Shown piece by piece: positions 8,392-15,032 of a stretch of DNA of 20,720 nucleotides. The notes under the pieces are model-generated. The model had not been told where the DNA came from. It worked only from the letters and a program-made list of their open reading frames with translations, and did not search any database. Source of the stretch: Halolacustris sp051744345 (lineage in GTDB: Bacteria; Actinomycetota; Humimicrobiia; Humimicrobiales; Humimicrobiaceae); NCBI GenBank assembly GCA_051744345.1, contig JBNJCW010000033.1:1-20720 (forward strand). Direction: 5' to 3'. Numbering within the stretch: the first letter of the stretch is position 1; each line of letters opens with the position of its first letter. The position numbers and the translations under genes were made by a program.

Positions 8392-9039
8392 TTAGCAGAA
8401 AACAAAAGGATTATAAAATAACTTTTTCTGATACAAAAACTTAATTGCTGCCAGGCCCCAGCTTAGGCCAAGGATGAACGAGAAAAAAAGAAATGGCCAA
8501 GTCCCTCCCGGGGATGGGTTTGTGCTGACAGCCTGCGGGGCTATATGCCAAAGGGCAAACCCAGATGAAGCACATATCAGGCAAAATCACTTGATGTGGG
8601 AAAAAATTTTAATATAAGCGCCTCTCCAGAGTATTTCTTCGGCAGTCCCGTTTATAGCTCCGATTAACAGGGAAACAATAATGATGATTGGGTTTGTTTT
8701 AAGATAACTTGGGTATAAATCGCTAAAACAGAGGGCAAGGGGCCAAGCCAATAGAATTATAATTAAAGCCTTCCATTTGGTATTAATACTCTTATCCCAC
8801 CACGCTTTGAACAAGTTTATGATACCGCTTATGCCCTCAAGCAGATACAGGGGAAGAATGAAACAGCAAACAAACCAGTAGAACAGAAATGAAATAAGGT
8901 ATCCCAGGAAAAAACCAAGGATATTGGTTAAACGAGTAAACAAAAAATACATCAATATGGTGAGGATAAAGGAAAGAAATATAAGGATCAGGTGCCTGGA
9001 GTTAAATTTTTTAAATGAATAGTAAGCATCCGTTATCAT
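8392..9039 (-). pseudogene. CPBP-family (CAAX protease-like, Abi) membrane protein interrupted by in-frame TGA
   Basis: The frame from ATG 9039 to TAA 8392 spans 216 codons and codes for a hydrophobic protein of normal CPBP size, but a TGA at 8587-8589 interrupts it. Upstream of the stop is CPBP motif 1, EEILWR, in NGTAEEILWRGAYIK. Immediately downstream, in the same frame, is motif 2, FALWH, in SSGFALWHIAPQ, then another hydrophobic helix (LFFSFILGLSWGLAAIKF). The spacing between motifs 1 and 2 is normal, so a single substitution made the stop, rather than an indel. The short product would lack the second metal-binding histidine and probably be inactive as a glutamic-type intramembrane protease. 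TGA acts as an ordinary stop in other genes here. Start: TTG 9084 is an in-frame alternative, but it overlaps the cytochrome b5-like gene. Confidence 0.8.
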
Positions 9040-9055
9040 AAACTCTACTTTTTGT

Positions 9056-9315
9056 TCATAAAAACCAGCGAGCTGTTTGATCAATTCTACCCACTACGGG
9101 GAATTTTTGCAAAAATTCTATTCCGTGCGGAGCATACTCAAGGGGACCGGTAAGGTCGCTTCCTGCAGAATAACAGGCCTGATGCCTTCCTCCTTTCCAT
9201 AGGAAACTATCGGTTACATCGTAAACCAGGCCCCGGCAGGCTATGTAGGCTTTCCTGCCATTTAAGGCCATTACATTGCTGTAGCTGTTCCAGGGTTATT
9301 TTTTTTAAGTTTCAT
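9056..9315 (-). pseudogene. Cytochrome b5-like heme-binding domain protein, two frameshifts
   Basis: Frame-by-frame reading gives a small soluble b5-like protein. From ATG 9315, MKLKK is followed in a second frame by ITLEQLQQCNG, then in a third frame by LNGRKAYIACRGLVYDVTDS and LWKGGRHQACYSAGSDLTGPL up to the stop at 9056. Removing one A from the A8 run (plus-strand T run 9299-9306) and one from the A3 run (9261-9263) restores a continuous 85-residue protein that matches the family order, including NGxxGxxAY. Both heme-ligand histidines are present, in GGRH and APHG. Such bacterial proteins are predicted heme carriers or redox proteins. The remaining open frame (ATG 9271) lacks an SD and the first helix. 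It ends 17 nt before the CPBP start and follows the thioferritin gene. Confidence 0.75.
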
Positions 9316-9321
9316 GGCAGT

Positions 9322-9345
9322 CAGGAGGCTTTTTCAAGCCTCCTG
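9322..9345 (-). promoter_or_regulatory. Intercistronic hairpin containing the only SD-like sequence before the b5 gene
   Basis: A perfect 10-bp stem lies between the thioferritin stop (9354) and the b5-like ATG (9315). On the minus strand it reads CAGGAGGCTT, a GAAA loop, then AAGCCTCCTG. No T run follows on either strand, so it is not a standard terminator. AGGAGG sits in the paired 5' arm, far from the ATG. Confidence 0.7.
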
Positions 9346-9353
9346 TACGGCAA

Positions 9354-9905
9354 TTACCTCAAGAATTTTCTCACAAAAGGAGAAGTTTCTCCCCGCCTCA
9401 AGAAATGCCCGGAGGGCCCTTCGCCCAAAAACTCTGAAAACCAGCTCTCATGCTCTATCTCTTCATTAAGTATCGCCTGGGCAAGGTCATAGGTCCGGTG
9501 GTCCTTGCCTGCGGTAAGGTTGCACATGTGGGTGTATCCCCTTACTGCGCATCTCTCAGCTTCTACCAGCACAGTCAGCATTGCTTTTACATCTGTGGGG
9601 TCTTTTGGCAGTGAAGCTGGCGGGCATCCCGATATGTCATGAAATTCTTTCATGTTTTCAGGTATTTTTCCGTCAAGCTCATAGATTCTCGGTACTATAG
9701 CCTCAAAGTGGTTTCTGTCTTCAATTCTAGCAGTTTCGGCTATTTCCTTTATTCCCTCTCCCTGCAGCCCTATAAGGTTTACCCTCAGGATGGTGTAATA
9801 GTAATAAGTGGTCAGCTCTGCCGCTGCGTTTTTTACCAGCAGCTCCACAACCTCATTTACATTCAGTCCGGTTTTTTCTACCATTTCTCTGGTTACTTTA
9901 GCCAT
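9354..9905 (-). CDS. DPSL/thioferritin-type ferritin-like protein
   Basis: 183 residues, ATG with SD AGGGGAGA. A four-helix ferritin-like protein expected to form a hollow shell and use peroxide or oxygen to oxidise and store iron. Bacterioferritin-like di-iron ligands can be read in order: E30 (NAAAELTTYYYY), E62 and H66 (RIEDRNHFEAI), E116 (VEAERCAVRGY), E149 and H152 (LNEEIEHESWF). The cysteine pair C94 (SGCPP) and C119 (AERCAV), next to the metal site, is the hallmark of DPSL proteins (thioferritins) of anaerobes and archaea; ordinary Dps and bacterioferritin lack it. Automated names may be bacterioferritin or Dps. It has its own near-consensus promoter (9938-9966). The b5-like gene follows by 38 nt on the same strand, perhaps in an oxygen- or peroxide-detoxifying operon. 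Confidence 0.87.
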   Translation of the reverse strand: MAKVTREMVEKTGLNVNEVVELLVKNAAAELTTYYYYTILRVNLIGLQGEGIKEIAETARIEDRNHFEAIVPRIYELDGKIPENMKEFHDISGCPPASLPKDPTDVKAMLTVLVEAERCAVRGYTHMCNLTAGKDHRTYDLAQAILNEEIEHESWFSEFLGEGPSGHFLRRGETSPFVRKFLR

Positions 9906-10205
9906 TTCTTTCTCCCCTGATAAGTGATGCTAAAAATATTATATATATTTGCAAATAATATGTAAATAAGAATAATTATTATTACAAACTTATATAACAT
10001 TATTTATTTTAGTCTGAATAGCCACTACTATAAAGGCAGAGGAAATTATATTGCTAAAATTAAAATGACAGCCAGTAAGTATATTCCTTTAATTTAAAAT
10101 GAAGCCTGGCTGGGGCAAAACTTGTTTGACAGTAAGTTTTCCCCCATAAGAATACTATATACATAATTTAAAATATTTTATAAATATATGATAAGCAGGG
10201 CTAAA
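9906..10205. other. 300-nt AT-rich gene-free region
   Basis: Apart from the thioferritin SD and promoter (9906-9966), nothing coding is seen. An AATAATTATT palindrome near 9970 resembles Fur/PerR-type AT-rich sites but is not specific in this base composition. The stretch 10145-10195 is almost pure A/T and lies at the 3' side of the membrane-protein gene ending at 10206; no G/C-stem terminator is visible. Confidence 0.5.
9938..9966 (-). promoter_or_regulatory. Sigma70-type promoter of the thioferritin gene with palindrome in the spacer
   Basis: On the minus strand a -35 box TTTACA (9961-9966), a 17-bp spacer and a perfect -10 TATAAT (9938-9943) precede the thioferritin ATG by about 33 nt. 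Inside the spacer is the 12-bp palindrome TATTTGCAAATA (9946-9957), well placed for a repressor that blocks RNA polymerase. The core ATTTGCAAAT recurs at 13473-13482. Confidence 0.75.
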
Positions 10206-10607
10206 TCAAACCAGCCGGTGGCTAAAAATAGGCACCATTACCAGTATGGCAATATTTATAGCCAGCCCTACCACCAGATAGGGATGCCAGTACAGAATTA
10301 TGAATATAACTGATATTGCTGCCAGGGCCATGGTTAGCCCTTTAAAGAATGCAGGGGAAAGATTTGCTCCAAATAAGGCAGCAGCAGCAATTATAAAGCC
10401 GGCCATGGCAGTCAGGGATACAATTATGGCAATAAGTCTAATCCAGCTGTTTGGGAGCTTCAGGTAATGCAGCAGCTTTGCATCCACAAAGGTTGTGTAG
10501 AATTTTCCCATACCTTTGCCCGGAAGCTCTGGAAACGGCAGAAGCATTATTCCGTATACCAGAGCATGCAGAACAAAGAAGACCCCGATTGATATTTTTA
10601 ACATCAT
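10206..10607 (-). CDS. Small four-helix membrane protein, unknown function
   Basis: 133 residues, four hydrophobic helices at about 4-24, 57-80, 86-107 and 110-128. Between helices 1 and 2 is a conserved-looking soluble loop (LPFPELPGKGMGKFYTTF). Two ATG codons are adjacent (10607 and 10604); SD GGAG is five bases before the second and only two before the first, so the second is the likelier start. It is separated by 300 nt from the thioferritin gene and transcribed separately. I do not recognise the family, although short proteins of this pattern are annotated as hypothetical membrane proteins in anaerobic bacteria. Confidence 0.7.
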   Translation of the reverse strand: MMLKISIGVFFVLHALVYGIMLLPFPELPGKGMGKFYTTFVDAKLLHYLKLPNSWIRLIAIIVSLTAMAGFIIAAAALFGANLSPAFFKGLTMALAAISVIFIILYWHPYLVVGLAINIAILVMVPIFSHRLV

Positions 10608-10817
10608 ATCTCCAATTCTAGTAAATTAAAATATAGTAATTCTAACATATATAAATAAAGATAAAAAAATATCTTTATTATAAATACTGCAGAGGGTGCA
10701 ACGGCAAGAAGCAATTTATGGGCTGTGGGAAAACTGCCGTCAGCAGCTTCCAATATTATTTGATATTGATTTTAACATTATCTTATTCAAATTTAATATA
10801 TCCTTTGATTACTTTTC

Positions 10818-10826
10818 TGATATAAT
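10818..10826 (+). promoter_or_regulatory. Extended -10 promoter of the membrane protein at 10881
   Basis: TGATATAAT is a perfect extended -10 element (TGnTATAAT), 55 nt before the ATG at 10881. No good -35 box is seen, as expected for extended -10 promoters. Transcription would start near 10833. Confidence 0.55.
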
Positions 10827-10880
10827 CCTTGATAATCATTGTTTTCGATTGTCAAATTTGATTTCAAGTGAGGTGATTAA

Positions 10881-11378
10881 ATGGCCAAACCAACCAAATA
10901 TGCCGCTCTTATCTGTACGATTGTAAGCATTCTGGCAGCAATTGGGATTATTATTGGCATCTGGCTTTCCAGCCCTTTGTATATAGTAATACTTTTAATT
11001 CCTGCTGCCGTCTATGAAGCTTACAGGACTGAGGGGGCCTCTACCAAATGGGCTTCCTGGGTGCTGCTGGTGGTACTTTTTATGGAGGCTGTTCTTATTG
11101 CTGCAAACATAAGCTTTGATCTGGGCTCGTTTTTGGGGGAGAGCGAGAAAACCGTGGCCGGTTATAATATACCTCTGGGAGATATTAAGATAGTAGGTCC
11201 TGCAGTTGTAGCCGTGCTTTCGATAATACTGTTTGTAAGGACCAGGGGAAGGTATACCAAATGGCTGGCTGGAGTTATTTTTATTACTTGTTTTGCTATC
11301 CTTTATGCTTTGAATCCGGTAATGTTCAGGGAACTTTTAGGGGAGGCCGTCAGCGGCGGGATGGAAAGCATAAGGTAA
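10881..11378 (+). CDS. Membrane protein with five predicted helices, unknown function
   Basis: 165 residues, ATG with strong SD GAGGTGA five bases upstream. Hydrophobic helices are at about residues 8-28, 29-45, 56-76, 104-121 and 127-145. A soluble segment between the third and fourth (FLGESEKTVAGYNIPLGDIK) probably faces outside. Basic residues flank the helices (YRTEGASTKWAS; RTRGRYTKW). I do not recognise the family. It has its own extended -10 promoter and is followed 162 nt later by the DUF1846 gene, which also has its own promoter, so the two are probably separate units. Confidence 0.75.
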   Translation: MAKPTKYAALICTIVSILAAIGIIIGIWLSSPLYIVILLIPAAVYEAYRTEGASTKWASWVLLVVLFMEAVLIAANISFDLGSFLGESEKTVAGYNIPLGDIKIVGPAVVAVLSIILFVRTRGRYTKWLAGVIFITCFAILYALNPVMFRELLGEAVSGGMESIR

Positions 11379-11449
11379 TATTGCCTTGGTTAAAAAGTGC
11401 AGCCATATATTATAAAACAGATAAACCGGTGGAACTGGCCGGCTGCGCA

Positions 11450-11458
11450 TGCTATAAT
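11450..11458 (+). promoter_or_regulatory. Extended -10 promoter of the DUF1846 gene
   Basis: TGCTATAAT fits TGnTATAAT perfectly and lies 82 nt before the ATG at 11541; no strong -35 box is seen. Transcription from about 11465 would give a 75-nt, very AT-rich leader that ends in SD GGAGGG. Confidence 0.55.
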
Positions 11459-11540
11459 TTTTCTATGTCTTAAGATTATATTCTAGATATATTTAAATCT
11501 TTATTTTTCAAATTTTTTAATTTTTGGAGGGTTTTGGTAA

Positions 11541-13067
11541 ATGAACAGGGTAGGATTTGATAACAGCAGGTACTTGGAAGAACAGACAAGGGCAATCATT
11601 GAGAGGGTAGGAAAGTTTGATAATAAGCTGTACCTCGAGTTCGGCGGCAAGCTGTGCTTTGATTACCATGCTGCAAGGGTTCTTCCCGGATATGATCCTA
11701 ATGTAAAGATAAGGCTGCTGCAGTCCTTGAAGGACAAAATAAGCATTATACTGTGTATTTATGCCCAGGATATTGAAAAGGGGAGAGTAAGGGGAGACTT
11801 CGGCATAACCTATGATGAAGCAACCTTAAAGCTCATAGATGATCTGAGGAAATGGGGGCTTGATGTGCTGGGGGTGGTAATCACCCGCTATGATGGCCAG
11901 TCTTCTGCTTTGATTTTTAAAAACAAGCTGGAAAGAAGGCAGGTAAATGTATATCTGCATTACCCCATAAAGGGTTATCCCACCGATATTGATACCATCT
12001 GCAGCAGCCAGGGTTTTGGCAGGAATGAATATGTGGAAACTGAAAAGCCCATAGTAGTGGTAACCGCACCTGGCCCAAACAGCGGCAAACTTTCTACATG
12101 CCTTTCCCAGATATACCATGACCATAAAAGGGGGATTAATGCCGGTTATGCAAAATTTGAGACTTTTCCTATCTGGAACCTGCCCTTAAAACATCCAGTA
12201 AATATTGCATACGAGGCTGCAACTGCAGATATACAGGATTTTAACCTGGTAGATCCCTTTCACCTTAATAAGTACAATAAAATTGTCATAAACTACAACC
12301 GGGATGTAGAAAGTTTTCCCATACTGCAGCTAATCTTAAAAAAAATAATTGAGAAAAACAATACCAGCCTCCCTTATTATAACTCGCCTACGGATATGGG
12401 AGTAAACCGGGTATATTGCGGAATAGTGGATGAGCAAACAGTGCAGGAAGCTGCAAAGCAGGAACTCATCCGCCGCTATTTCCGCTACCATACCGAATAC
12501 GTAATGGGGATAGAGAAAAAGGAAACGGTAGAGCGGGTAAGGCTTTTAATGGAGGAGCTGGGGGTAAAGGTTAGTGACAGGAAGGTGGTCGGGATTGCCA
12601 GGGAAAGTGCGCTGGAAGCTGAAGCCAGGGGGAAGGGAAATGAAGGCATATATTGCGGAGCGGCTGTGGAGCTTGCAGACGGGAGAATAATAACCGGGAA
12701 GAATTCCAAGCTTATGCATGCTGCTTCCAGCCTGGTGCTGAATGCTGTTAAGACTCTGGCCAAAGTACCGGATGAGATACACCTGCTCTCTCCCCAGGTT
12801 ATCGGCCAGATAGCCAAGTTAAAGAAAGGCGTATTCAGGTCGGATTCCGAAAGCCTGGACCTTCAGGAGACTTTTATTGCCCTTTCCATAAGCTCTACAA
12901 CCAATCATACTGCTGAGCTGGCCATGGAGAAGCTATCCCAGCTTAAGGACTGTGAGATGCATATGACCCACATACCCACGCCCGGGGATGATGTAGGCCT
13001 CAAGAGGCTGGGGGTAAACCTTACCACTGACGGTAAATTTTCCTCCCGCAATCTTTTTATAACCTGA
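11541..13067 (+). CDS. DUF1846 (UPF0371) family protein
   Basis: 508 residues, ATG with SD GGAGGG. It is full length for DUF1846, a large soluble cytoplasmic family of Firmicutes and other anaerobes whose reaction is not established. The N-terminal segment is typical: GFDNSRYLEEQTRAIIER, then LYLEFGGKLCFDYHAARVLPG. A glycine-rich loop APGPNSGKLSTCLSQ (about residues 175-189) suggests nucleotide or phosphate binding, as in P-loop-like folds, but its spacing (GxxxGK) is one short of a true Walker A. Further characteristic blocks are KFETFPIWNLPLKHPVNIAYEAAT and, near the C-terminus, CEMHMTHIPTPGDD and LGVNLTTDGKF. It is preceded by its own extended -10 promoter and converges with a small membrane-protein gene only 10 nt beyond its stop. 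Confidence 0.93.
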   Translation: MNRVGFDNSRYLEEQTRAIIERVGKFDNKLYLEFGGKLCFDYHAARVLPGYDPNVKIRLLQSLKDKISIILCIYAQDIEKGRVRGDFGITYDEATLKLIDDLRKWGLDVLGVVITRYDGQSSALIFKNKLERRQVNVYLHYPIKGYPTDIDTICSSQGFGRNEYVETEKPIVVVTAPGPNSGKLSTCLSQIYHDHKRGINAGYAKFETFPIWNLPLKHPVNIAYEAATADIQDFNLVDPFHLNKYNKIVINYNRDVESFPILQLILKKIIEKNNTSLPYYNSPTDMGVNRVYCGIVDEQTVQEAAKQELIRRYFRYHTEYVMGIEKKETVERVRLLMEELGVKVSDRKVVGIARESALEAEARGKGNEGIYCGAAVELADGRIITGKNSKLMHAASSLVLNAVKTLAKVPDEIHLLSPQVIGQIAKLKKGVFRSDSESLDLQETFIALSISSTTNHTAELAMEKLSQLKDCEMHMTHIPTPGDDVGLKRLGVNLTTDGKFSSRNLFIT

Positions 13068-13077
13068 CGCTGAGTGT

Positions 13078-13362
13078 CTAAATCCCCCTGTACCTCTGCC
13101 TGCTGCTGTAGCCGCCCCCATAGGAGGAGATATCCAGCAGTATTCCCAGTATAATCAACAGCCACTCAAAACCGCTTATTCCCGGCCCCAGATACCAGCT
13201 AACCATATAAAAAATCATGGTAAATGGTGCAAACAGGGCAAATATTAAAGGAATTATCCAGGTACTGAAGGCAGACCTAAACAGTAATGGGTCTACCAGC
13301 CACCAGACAATGAGCCCGATTCTCGGGCCAAAAATTATGAAACTGGTTATAGCACAACACAT
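13078..13362 (-). CDS. Small conserved-type membrane protein with GGY/RQR tail
   Basis: 94 residues from ATG 13362. The frame also has a GTG at 13374, but the good SD GGGAGG lies four bases before the ATG and overlaps the region just after that GTG, so the ATG is preferred. Three hydrophobic helices are at about 5-22, 29-50 and 58-75. The opening (FGPRIGLIVWWLVDP), middle (WIIPLIFALFAPFTMIFYMV) and tail (LLDISSYGGGYSSRQRYRG) match, from memory, a small family common in Actinobacteria and Chloroflexi whose function is unknown. It converges with DUF1846 (10-nt gap) and diverges from the LOG gene (about 140 nt). Confidence 0.75.
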   Translation of the reverse strand: MCCAITSFIIFGPRIGLIVWWLVDPLLFRSAFSTWIIPLIFALFAPFTMIFYMVSWYLGPGISGFEWLLIILGILLDISSYGGGYSSRQRYRGI

Positions 13363-13471
13363 CCGGCCTCCCACATTTTAGGTAAATTTTATTAATATTG
13401 AATATAGCAGACAATAAAAATAAATGGCATACCTGATTTTTTTAAATAAAAGTTGTGTTATCATTATATAA

Positions 13472-13483
13472 AATTTGCAAATT
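13472..13483. promoter_or_regulatory. Palindrome AATTTGCAAATT before the LOG gene
   Basis: A perfect 12-bp palindrome sits 20 nt before the ATG at 13504 and just after a TATATAAAA stretch (13467-13474) that could hold the -10 box. Its core ATTTGCAAAT is identical to the core of the palindrome inside the thioferritin promoter (9947-9956). Placement over the likely transcription start fits an operator, but this is inference from position. Confidence 0.45.
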
Positions 13484-13503
13484 AATACCGAAAGACTTTG
13501 TAT

Positions 13504-14220
13504 ATGAAGAAACAATACCAGAGAAAAGACGATGACCAGAAACTGCTGCAGACGCCAAAGGCGGAAGGGGTTGACTTTACGGACAGCGATCCCTGGAGAG
13601 TGTTGAGGATACAGGGGGAATTTGTTGAAGGTTTTGACACTTTATCCGGCATAGACCCATGTATTGCCATATTCGGATCTGCCCGCACAGACCCGGAAAA
13701 TGAGTATTATAAGGCGGCCGAAAAAACCGCAGCCCTTCTGGTTGAGAAAGGCTTCGGGGTTATTACCGGCGGGGGTCCCGGCATTATGGAAGCGGCTAAT
13801 AAGGGAGCATTTGAAGCTGGAGGCCAGTCCATAGGGGCTAATATACAGCTTCCCTTCGAGCAGGGTGCAAATCCCTACCAGACTATTTCCCTTGAGTTCC
13901 GTTATTTCTTTGTCAGGAAAATGATTTTTGTAAAATACTCTGTGGGCTATGTAATTTTTCCCGGAGGGTTTGGTACCCTTGATGAGCTTTTTGAAGCATT
14001 GACTTTGGCCCAGACCAATAAGATTGAGCATTTTCCCATTGTCCTTTACGGAAGCTCATACTGGCAGGGGATGTGTGAATGGATTGACCAGTGTATGCTT
14101 GATAAGCACTGCAACATAAGCCCCGAAGACAAAAGGCTTTACAAGGTGGTTAACAGCCCGGAGGAAGCAGTGGCCAGCGTGGTAAGGGTAATAGAGGAAA
14201 ATGGGCTGATAGAAAAATAG
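13504..14220 (+). CDS. LOG-family (TIGR00730) cytokinin riboside 5'-monophosphate phosphoribohydrolase-like
   Basis: 238 residues from ATG 13504 (weak SD GAAAG; a TTG at 13498 is an in-frame alternative). A Rossmann-like cytoplasmic enzyme often misnamed lysine decarboxylase. LOG proteins cleave nucleoside 5'-monophosphates (including cytokinin ribotides) to base and ribose 5-phosphate. Both signature motifs are present: GGGPGIMEAANKG at 89-101 and PGGFGTLDE at 153-161, the latter holding the catalytic glutamate. The RK before the second motif (FFVRKMIF) is also conserved. The N-terminal 40 residues (charged, then DPWRVLRIQGEFVEGF) match the longer bacterial subgroup. The next gene begins 39 nt downstream on the same strand. 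In bacteria the real substrate may be AMP or a related nucleotide; this is not shown here. Confidence 0.93.
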   Translation: MKKQYQRKDDDQKLLQTPKAEGVDFTDSDPWRVLRIQGEFVEGFDTLSGIDPCIAIFGSARTDPENEYYKAAEKTAALLVEKGFGVITGGGPGIMEAANKGAFEAGGQSIGANIQLPFEQGANPYQTISLEFRYFFVRKMIFVKYSVGYVIFPGGFGTLDELFEALTLAQTNKIEHFPIVLYGSSYWQGMCEWIDQCMLDKHCNISPEDKRLYKVVNSPEEAVASVVRVIEENGLIEK

Positions 14221-14259
14221 GGTTAAATAATTCTATTAATCTTATAGAAAGGTTTGACT

Positions 14260-15027
14260 GTGTTCGGGCACCTTAACAGGAACAAGGTTTTCTGGTATCT
14301 TATTTCGGTTTTATCTCTTTCTTCTGCACTGGCAGGCATATTTAATCCAGATATCTATTCCAGGGTAGCAGGCAATGATATACTGCCGGGAATTTTAGCC
14401 CAGGATATAATGACGGCTGCTGCTTGCCTTTTTGGCAAAAGAGGGCCATATAAAGAAACAGATAATTATACTGGGCCTGTCCGGCTACCTGTTCTATGCT
14501 TATGGGATTTATATTATAGAGCGAATCTATAACCTGTTTTATTTCTCATATATGGCTGTTTTTGCCCTTTCGTTTTTTGCTGTTGTATATGGAGCGGCAG
14601 ATATAAGGGGGGATGTAAAGCAGAAGGTAAGCCTGCCCAAGCCCGTCAGATCAGTTTCAATTGTATTTTTGCTGCTGCAGCCGGTTGTATTTTATCCCCT
14701 GTGGGCAAGCCAGCTTCTGCCTCTGATGGTTTCCGGTCAGAAAATTGAGTTTTTATACTCTGTATACATACTGGATTTCTGCTTTATAATGCCTGCATTT
14801 ATCATTGTTGCCATAAGGTCAGTAAAATCTGAAGGCCTGGGCTGCTGACGGCTCCGGCAATGTTTGTGCTGGGGTTTACGCTGCTCTTTCCGCTGGGTAT
14901 GGCAGAGGCCTTAAAACCAGTTTACGGCCAGCATGTAGATATGGCAGGCCTGGGGCTTTTTCTGGTGATGCCGGTGCTGTTTCTGGTTCTGGCTGTTTTT
15001 TATCTTTTTAAGCTGAAAAAGGCTTAA
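14260..15027 (+). pseudogene. Multi-helix membrane protein, broken by two compensating one-base frameshifts
   Basis: Three adjacent reading frames together form one hydrophobic protein of about 255 residues. It begins at GTG 14260 (SD AGAAAGG seven bases upstream) with FGHLNRNKVFWYLISV. The frame changes at the T5 run 14429-14433, where one extra T links AACL to AKEGHIKKQIIILGL. It returns to the first frame at the G3 run 14839-14841, where one missing G links EGLG to LLTAPAMFVLGFTLLFPL, and ends at TAA 15027. The net change is zero. About seven hydrophobic helices are seen; I do not recognise the family. It follows the LOG gene by 39 nt. As written no full-length protein can be made; the two lesions are either sequence errors or true decay. 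It converges with glnS, the two stop codons being only 5 nt apart. Confidence 0.75.
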
Positions 15028-15032
15028 GCAGG

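Noticed and set aside
8587..8589. TGA as a recoded sense codon throughout the organism
   Set aside because: TGA ends normal genes here, for example at 3116 and 13067, with family-typical C-termini.
9965..9990. Fur/PerR operator near the thioferritin promoter
   Set aside because: Only AATAATTATT-like A/T palindromes are present, too common in this composition; it lies upstream of the -35 box.
10696..10926. 76-residue plus-strand ORF before the membrane protein
   Set aside because: It overlaps the promoter and start of the well-supported gene at 10881, has an unlikely composition and no SD.
13498..13503. TTG start of the LOG protein
   Set aside because: The ATG six bases downstream has at least as good spacing from GAAAG and adds nothing lost from the family N-terminus.
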